A stretch of DNA of 64,000 nt, from positions 1 to 64,000 of the forward strand of contig JAAELY010000488.1 in assembly GCA_024226335.1 (NCBI GenBank), written 5' to 3'. Numbering within the stretch: the stretch's first letter is position 1; the number at the start of each line of letters is the position of its first letter. The notes under the pieces were generated by a model. It saw only the letters and a list, made by a program, of their open reading frames with translations, was not told the DNA's origin and ran no database searches. Source of the stretch: a bacterium. Lineage in GTDB: Bacteria > Myxococcota_A > UBA9160 > SZUA-336. This document shows, piece after piece, positions 60,748-64,000 of the stretch. The position numbers and the translations under genes were made by a program.

Positions 60748-61155
60748 TCAGTTGGCGAGCGTCACGTCCGGATCTTCTCGCGGTATGCGGCCGGTCAAAA
60801 GCAATTGGTTTTCTCGGGCGAGTCGGAACGCCAAGGGCGCTCCGTCTCGCGACACCTCGAGCTTCAAATCAGTGGCGAGGAGCTGACGCCCCAGGCGCAC
60901 CAGAGCTTTTAGCTGAGTTGCGGCCTTCCGGTCCAGCCGGGCGATCGGAAGGGTCTTGAAGTTCGACACCGCGAGATGGACTTCGCGTACCTCGCCCGTT
61001 CCATCGCACAACGGACAGGCGCGTCCGAGGACCTCCCGCAACACTCGCTCGACAAAGGCCGTCTGATTCGGAAGCTGTCGCAGGTCCTCGACGAGGTCTT
61101 CAGAGAGCCGAAATGTGACCCGTGGGCGCCGAGATGCCTTCTCATTCGTTTTCAT
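60748..61155 (-). CDS. RHH-like protein with CxxCxGxG motif
   Basis: In this 135-residue protein, residues 10-45 ('RVTFRLSEDLVEDLRQLPNQ' and 'AFVERVLREVLGR') look like a ribbon-helix-helix DNA-binding domain. It is followed by C47-x2-C50 in 'CPLCDGTGEV', half of a DnaJ-type zinc motif that could complete on dimerisation. The C-terminal half is a charged domain without a known family. A 13-base palindrome sits 5 bases upstream of its ATG, so autoregulation is possible. The long upstream open frame is a shadow of recQ. Confidence 0.65.
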   Translation of the reverse strand: MKTNEKASRRPRVTFRLSEDLVEDLRQLPNQTAFVERVLREVLGRACPLCDGTGEVREVHLAVSNFKTLPIARLDRKAATQLKALVRLGRQLLATDLKLEVSRDGAPLAFRLARENQLLLTGRIPREDPDVTLAN

Positions 61156-61159
61156 AGAC

Positions 61160-61172
61160 CAGCAATTTGCTG
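61160..61172. promoter_or_regulatory. 13-bp palindrome before the RHH-like gene
   Basis: CAGCAA and TTGCTG flank one central base. It lies 5 bases upstream of the RHH-like start codon, where a bound dimer would block transcription or ribosome access. It is the natural candidate for an autoregulatory site. Confidence 0.4.
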
Positions 61173-61208
61173 TACAATCCGAAAGATCGCAAGATGGGGG
61201 GGACCCGA

Positions 61209-61229
61209 AGCGCAAAATGCGCTTATAAT
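61209..61229 (+). promoter_or_regulatory. recQ promoter -10 with abutting palindrome
   Basis: A perfect TATAAT (61224-61229) is directly preceded by the palindrome AGCGCA-AAA-TGCGCT (61209-61223), which fills the spacer. The -35 position is poor, so activation or repression at the palindrome is plausible. GGAGG at 61249-61253 then serves the start near 61260. Confidence 0.55.
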
Positions 61230-61259
61230 GTGGTCGCTCCCCTTTCCCGGAGGTGTGTC

Positions 61260-63137
61260 CTGGATTCGGACCACGACGGCCGCTCAGAAGCGAGCGGACC
61301 CCGAAGGCCTCGGCGACGTCGTCGACGCCGACGAGGATCGGGCAATAAGCCCAATGCGAACGCAGCCGACGCCAGCGCTGAAAGCGCGGCGCCAGGAGAC
61401 GCGCACGAAGAGCGGACGGAAACGCCGCCGAGGGCAAACCCTCGTCCGGATCTCCCTCCGGATCACCGTCCCGCGGAAACTCGCACGGACGCCGGAGAGG
61501 GCGGGCGTCCAGATCGGCCGCGCAGGCGCCGGCGAAGACGGCGCGGAGGGGGCGGGGTTCCAGACGCGCGACTCCAGCAGATGCTCGACCTGCTGCGCCG
61601 CGAGTTCGGGCTGCGACACTTCCGACCCGGTCAAGAAGAGATCATCCGCGCCGTCTTGGACAACCGGGATGCGCTAGCCGTCCTGCCCACCGGCGGCGGC
61701 AAATCGCTGACCTACCAGCTCCCCAGCCTCCTACTGCCGGGTCTCACGGTCGTGGTTTCTCCGCTGATCGCCTTGATCCGAGATCAGTTCGAAAAACTGC
61801 GCGACCAGGGGATCAAGACCGTACGCCTCGACAGTTCGCTCACCGGTACCGAAAAGGAGGAGGCGCTCTCACTCCTCGAAGAAGGCAAGCAGAAGATCGT
61901 GCTGATCACGCCCGAGGGCGCGACGGGCCCTGCGTTCAAGAAGCGCGTCGCGGACCGCGAGATCTCCATGCTGGTCGTCGACGAAGCCCATTGCGTATCG
62001 GAATGGGGCCATGACTTCCGACCCGCTTATCTCGCCCTGGGTGCGCTGGTCGAAGATCTCGGCCGTCCTACGGTCCTGGCGCTTACCGCAACGGCCCCGC
62101 CGCTGGTGCGCGAAGAGATCACCAAACGCCTCGGCCTAAAGGATCCTGCGCTCATCGTGCGCCCGGTCGCGCGCCCCAACCTGCGCTTCGAAGTCACTCC
62201 CTGCGAATCCGAAGACGAGAAACGGCGCGAACTGATCCAATACCTGCGGCGTCTGCGGCGTCCGGGAATCGTGTATTGCTCGACCGTCAAGGATGTCGAA
62301 GAACTGGGCGCGCTCTGCAAACTGGCGCGCATCCCGGCCGAGATCTATCACGGCCGACTCACGAAGGCGGAGCGCGATCACGCCCACAAACGCTTCATGT
62401 CGTCCGGCAAGCGAATCGTCATGATCGCTACCAGCGCATTTGGCCTGGGCGTCGACAAACCCGATATCCGCTATGTGATCCACTACCAGGTGCCCGGCTC
62501 GCTGGAAGCCTATGTCCAGGAGGCCGGCCGTGCGGGTCGCGACGGTCTCGCAGCCCGGTGCATCCTGCTCTGGGACGCGGAGGACATCTCTGTTCAACGT
62601 CACTTCCTTTCGGAAGGCCCGGCTTCGCGGTCACAGATCAAGAAGGTGGTGAACGGACTCTCGGCGTGGACCAAGGACGGGCGAGCGGTCGACGCCGCAA
62701 CCCTGGCCATGGCCACCGAAGTCGGCATTACCCGAACGAAGGCGATCCTGGAGGGCCTGCGCGACGCGACTCTGGTGGCGGAGAAAGACAGCGAGTTCTC
62801 TCTCGTGGGCGAGGTCGACGTGACCGAAGCGGTCAAGCTTCTGTCGCGCCGCAATGAAGAGCGCAAGACGACCGATCGTCGCCGGCTAGATAGCATCATC
62901 AACTACGCCAACAACCAGGAAGACTGCCGACTGGTCCACATCCGGCGCTACTTCGAAGACGGTGAACCACCCCCGGCCTGTGGCCACTGCGATGTATGCG
63001 AACCAAAGCTGCGCCGCAGACGACGCTCGAAGACCCGCAGAAGTGGCTCTTCGAACTTGCGCAAGGGATCGGGTGGTGGCGGTTCGCGTGGCAATAAGAG
63101 GGATGACACCGAACTCGACCCGCCCCCCGAGGATTGA
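61260..63137 (+). CDS. recQ: RecQ-family DNA helicase with Arg-rich extensions
   Basis: This protein of about 625 residues is a superfamily 2 helicase: Walker A TGGGKS (144-149), 'VVDEAHCVSEWGHDFRPAY', 'IATSAFGLGVDKPDIRYV' and 'QEAGRAGRDG'. The RQC zinc module is 'CRLVHIRRYF ... CGHCDVC'. There is no HRDC domain. The first 100 residues are disordered with two R8 tracts (18-25 and 88-95), and the C-terminus is Arg/Gly/Ser-rich. CTG 61260 lies 6 bases after GGAGG; GTG 61230 would overlap the -10 and no ATG is suitable. It is coupled to cysQ (TTGA). Confidence 0.9.
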   Translation: MDSDHDGRSEASGPRRPRRRRRRRRGSGNKPNANAADASAESAAPGDAHEERTETPPRANPRPDLPPDHRPAETRTDAGEGGRPDRPRRRRRRRRGGGGVPDARLQQMLDLLRREFGLRHFRPGQEEIIRAVLDNRDALAVLPTGGGKSLTYQLPSLLLPGLTVVVSPLIALIRDQFEKLRDQGIKTVRLDSSLTGTEKEEALSLLEEGKQKIVLITPEGATGPAFKKRVADREISMLVVDEAHCVSEWGHDFRPAYLALGALVEDLGRPTVLALTATAPPLVREEITKRLGLKDPALIVRPVARPNLRFEVTPCESEDEKRRELIQYLRRLRRPGIVYCSTVKDVEELGALCKLARIPAEIYHGRLTKAERDHAHKRFMSSGKRIVMIATSAFGLGVDKPDIRYVIHYQVPGSLEAYVQEAGRAGRDGLAARCILLWDAEDISVQRHFLSEGPASRSQIKKVVNGLSAWTKDGRAVDAATLAMATEVGITRTKAILEGLRDATLVAEKDSEFSLVGEVDVTEAVKLLSRRNEERKTTDRRRLDSIINYANNQEDCRLVHIRRYFEDGEPPPACGHCDVCEPKLRRRRRSKTRRSGSSNLRKGSGGGGSRGNKRDDTELDPPPED

Positions 63138-63925
63138 TCTTGGGCTACGAACGCGAGGTCGAAGCCGCGCGCGAGGCCGCACTCGCCGCAGGTGAAGTGG
63201 TTGCACGACACAGCCGGGGCGATCGCAGATCCTGGAATAAGGCCGAGGACAGTCCCGTGACCCAGGCCGACCTGGAGGCAAACGAGGCCATCCTGGCGGT
63301 CTTGCGTCGGTGCTTTCCCGACGACGCAGTCCTTTCCGAGGAAACGCGCGACTCACCCGAGCGCCTGCAAGCCGAACGCGTCTGGATCATCGATCCACTG
63401 GATGGCACCAAGGAGTTCATCGAGGGCGTGCCGCAGTTCGCGGTCTCGATCGCGCTCGCCGCGCGCGGCGAGCCGGTTGTAGGCTGCGTCTATCAACCGC
63501 TGACGAAAGAATGCTTCTGGGGAGCGAGCGGGATGGGAGCGCACCTGAACGACCAACACGTACAGGTCTCCGGAGCCACGGAACTGAGCGAATGCCGTGT
63601 GCTCTCGAGCCGAACGGAGATGAAGCGCGGGCAGATGGATCCCTACCAGGGCCTGTTCGCGGAGATCGAACCCGTGGGTTCGGTCGCGCTGAAACTCGCG
63701 CTGGTCTCCGCGGCTCGCGGCGATATGTGGATTTCTGCTGCACCCAAGAGCGAATGGGACGTGTGCGGTGGCGATCTGCTGGTGCGGGAGGCCGGCGGCA
63801 AGTTCATCACACTCGACCAGGGTGTTCGCATCTACAACCAGAAAAACGTACTACTGCAGCCACTGATGATCGCGGGACCACCTTCGCTCGTCGACGAACT
63901 GCGCAAACGGAGCGAGTCTGCATGA
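63134..63925 (+). CDS. CysQ/inositol monophosphatase-family phosphatase
   Basis: This 263-residue Mg-dependent phosphatase has 'DSPVTQADLEAN', the metal site 'EETRD' and 'WIIDPLDGTKEFIEGVPQF', and 'SEWDVCGGDLLVREAGG'. The DGTKEF form and size fit CysQ, which hydrolyses 3'-phosphoadenosine 5'-phosphate from sulfate assimilation, better than inositol monophosphatase (usually DGTxNF). It starts at TTG 63134, overlapping the recQ stop (TTGA). Confidence 0.88.
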   Translation: MILGYEREVEAAREAALAAGEVVARHSRGDRRSWNKAEDSPVTQADLEANEAILAVLRRCFPDDAVLSEETRDSPERLQAERVWIIDPLDGTKEFIEGVPQFAVSIALAARGEPVVGCVYQPLTKECFWGASGMGAHLNDQHVQVSGATELSECRVLSSRTEMKRGQMDPYQGLFAEIEPVGSVALKLALVSAARGDMWISAAPKSEWDVCGGDLLVREAGGKFITLDQGVRIYNQKNVLLQPLMIAGPPSLVDELRKRSESA

Positions 63926-64000
63926 AGCATCCCATGCTAAAGATCGAAGCCGTATCCGATGAACTCTACGAAGTCTCCGACCTGCTCGTGGAACGTTTCT
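63922..64000 (+). CDS. Partial CDS cut by the window end
   Basis: ATG 63922 overlaps the preceding stop (ATGA). The first 26 residues read MKHPMLKIEAVSDELYEVSD and on; too short to name. The overlap suggests it is co-translated with the CysQ-like gene. Confidence 0.6.
   Translation, partial: MKHPMLKIEAVSDELYEVSDLLVERF

Noticed and set aside
61170-61677. Plus-strand open frame 60976-61677 and the minus-strand frame 61284-61634
   Set aside because: Both are shadows of the Arg-rich recQ N-terminus, where GC-rich repeats keep all frames open.
1-64000. tRNA/rRNA genes, CRISPR arrays, prophage, insertion sequences, origin
   Set aside because: I looked on both strands and saw no cloverleaf-like gene with CCA-type end, no regular spacer array, no transposase or integrase and no DnaA-box cluster. 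Reading by eye could miss a degenerate tRNA.

Overview
The window is a densely coded, GC-rich bacterial chromosome segment. The cell is Gram-negative: there are many lipoprotein signal peptides, a BamE-like outer-membrane lipoprotein, a TatA gene and an m-DAP-type MurE (DNPR motif). The mix of a PHA/PHB regulator (PhaR-like), PEP-CTERM-like sorting, a sigma-54 activator, thiolase/acyl-CoA dehydrogenase genes and a DUF3426 zinc-ribbon protein suggests an uncultured deltaproteobacterial-type lineage (Myxococcota, Binatota or Desulfobacterota-like). That placement is inference. I saw no tRNA, rRNA, CRISPR array, phage gene or transposase.

Layout. 1-6500: a partial GFA/CENP-V enzyme, a methyltransferase, a His-containing lipoprotein, a thiolase-like/DUF35 pair, a sigma-54 activator with a degenerate receiver, and an isovaleryl-CoA-dehydrogenase-like enzyme. 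5854-13844 (minus): a tightly coupled run with an M48 lipoprotein protease, MoxR-type AAA+, VWA protein, SppA, TrmB, RlmN and a PPP-family phosphatase. 13913-24689: a 2-phosphoglycerate-kinase-like protein with tandem ATP-cones, Ppx/GppA, a ParA ATPase fused to a glycogen-binding CBM48 domain, a degenerate ParA partner, an EI24 membrane protein, phosphomannomutase, TatA, a zinc-ribbon protein, and two ArsA-like ATPases with a small hypothetical protein. 24747-28414: phaR, then a PEP-CTERM-like gene bracketed by two inverted copies of a ~115-bp stem-loop repeat, then a PlsC-like acyltransferase and an SDR epimerase. 28474: a class II histone-deacetylase-like enzyme.

29638-46099 is a complete division and cell-wall (dcw) operon: mraZ-rsmH-ftsL-ftsI-murE-murF-mraY-murD-ftsW-murG-murC-murB-ftsQ-ftsA-ftsZ. 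It has a recognisable promoter and a periodic GTGGG operator upstream, and a terminator-like hairpin after ftsZ. There is no ddl in the usual place. 46096-64000 holds a lipoprotein hydrolase, a 34-residue membrane ORF, an MBL hydrolase, an ADP-ribosylglycohydrolase-like protein, a CMD-family protein, ndk, a Tat-exported amine oxidase, a MobA-like transferase, a second AAA+/VWA system (here with an AAA+-VWA fusion), a phosphatase, lepB, a TPR lipoprotein, a secreted 11-residue-repeat protein, an FkbM methyltransferase, a BamE-like lipoprotein, ferredoxin, an RHH/zinc protein, recQ and a CysQ/IMPase-like enzyme.

Adjacent genes very often share NTGA stop/start overlaps (ATGA, GTGA and notably TTGA). 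Two or three genes (murB, the post-ftsZ hydrolase, recQ) seem to need unusual ATT or CTG starts. The observations most worth a second look are the repeat-bracketed cassette at 25301-26377 and the ParA-CBM48 pair at 16269-18324.
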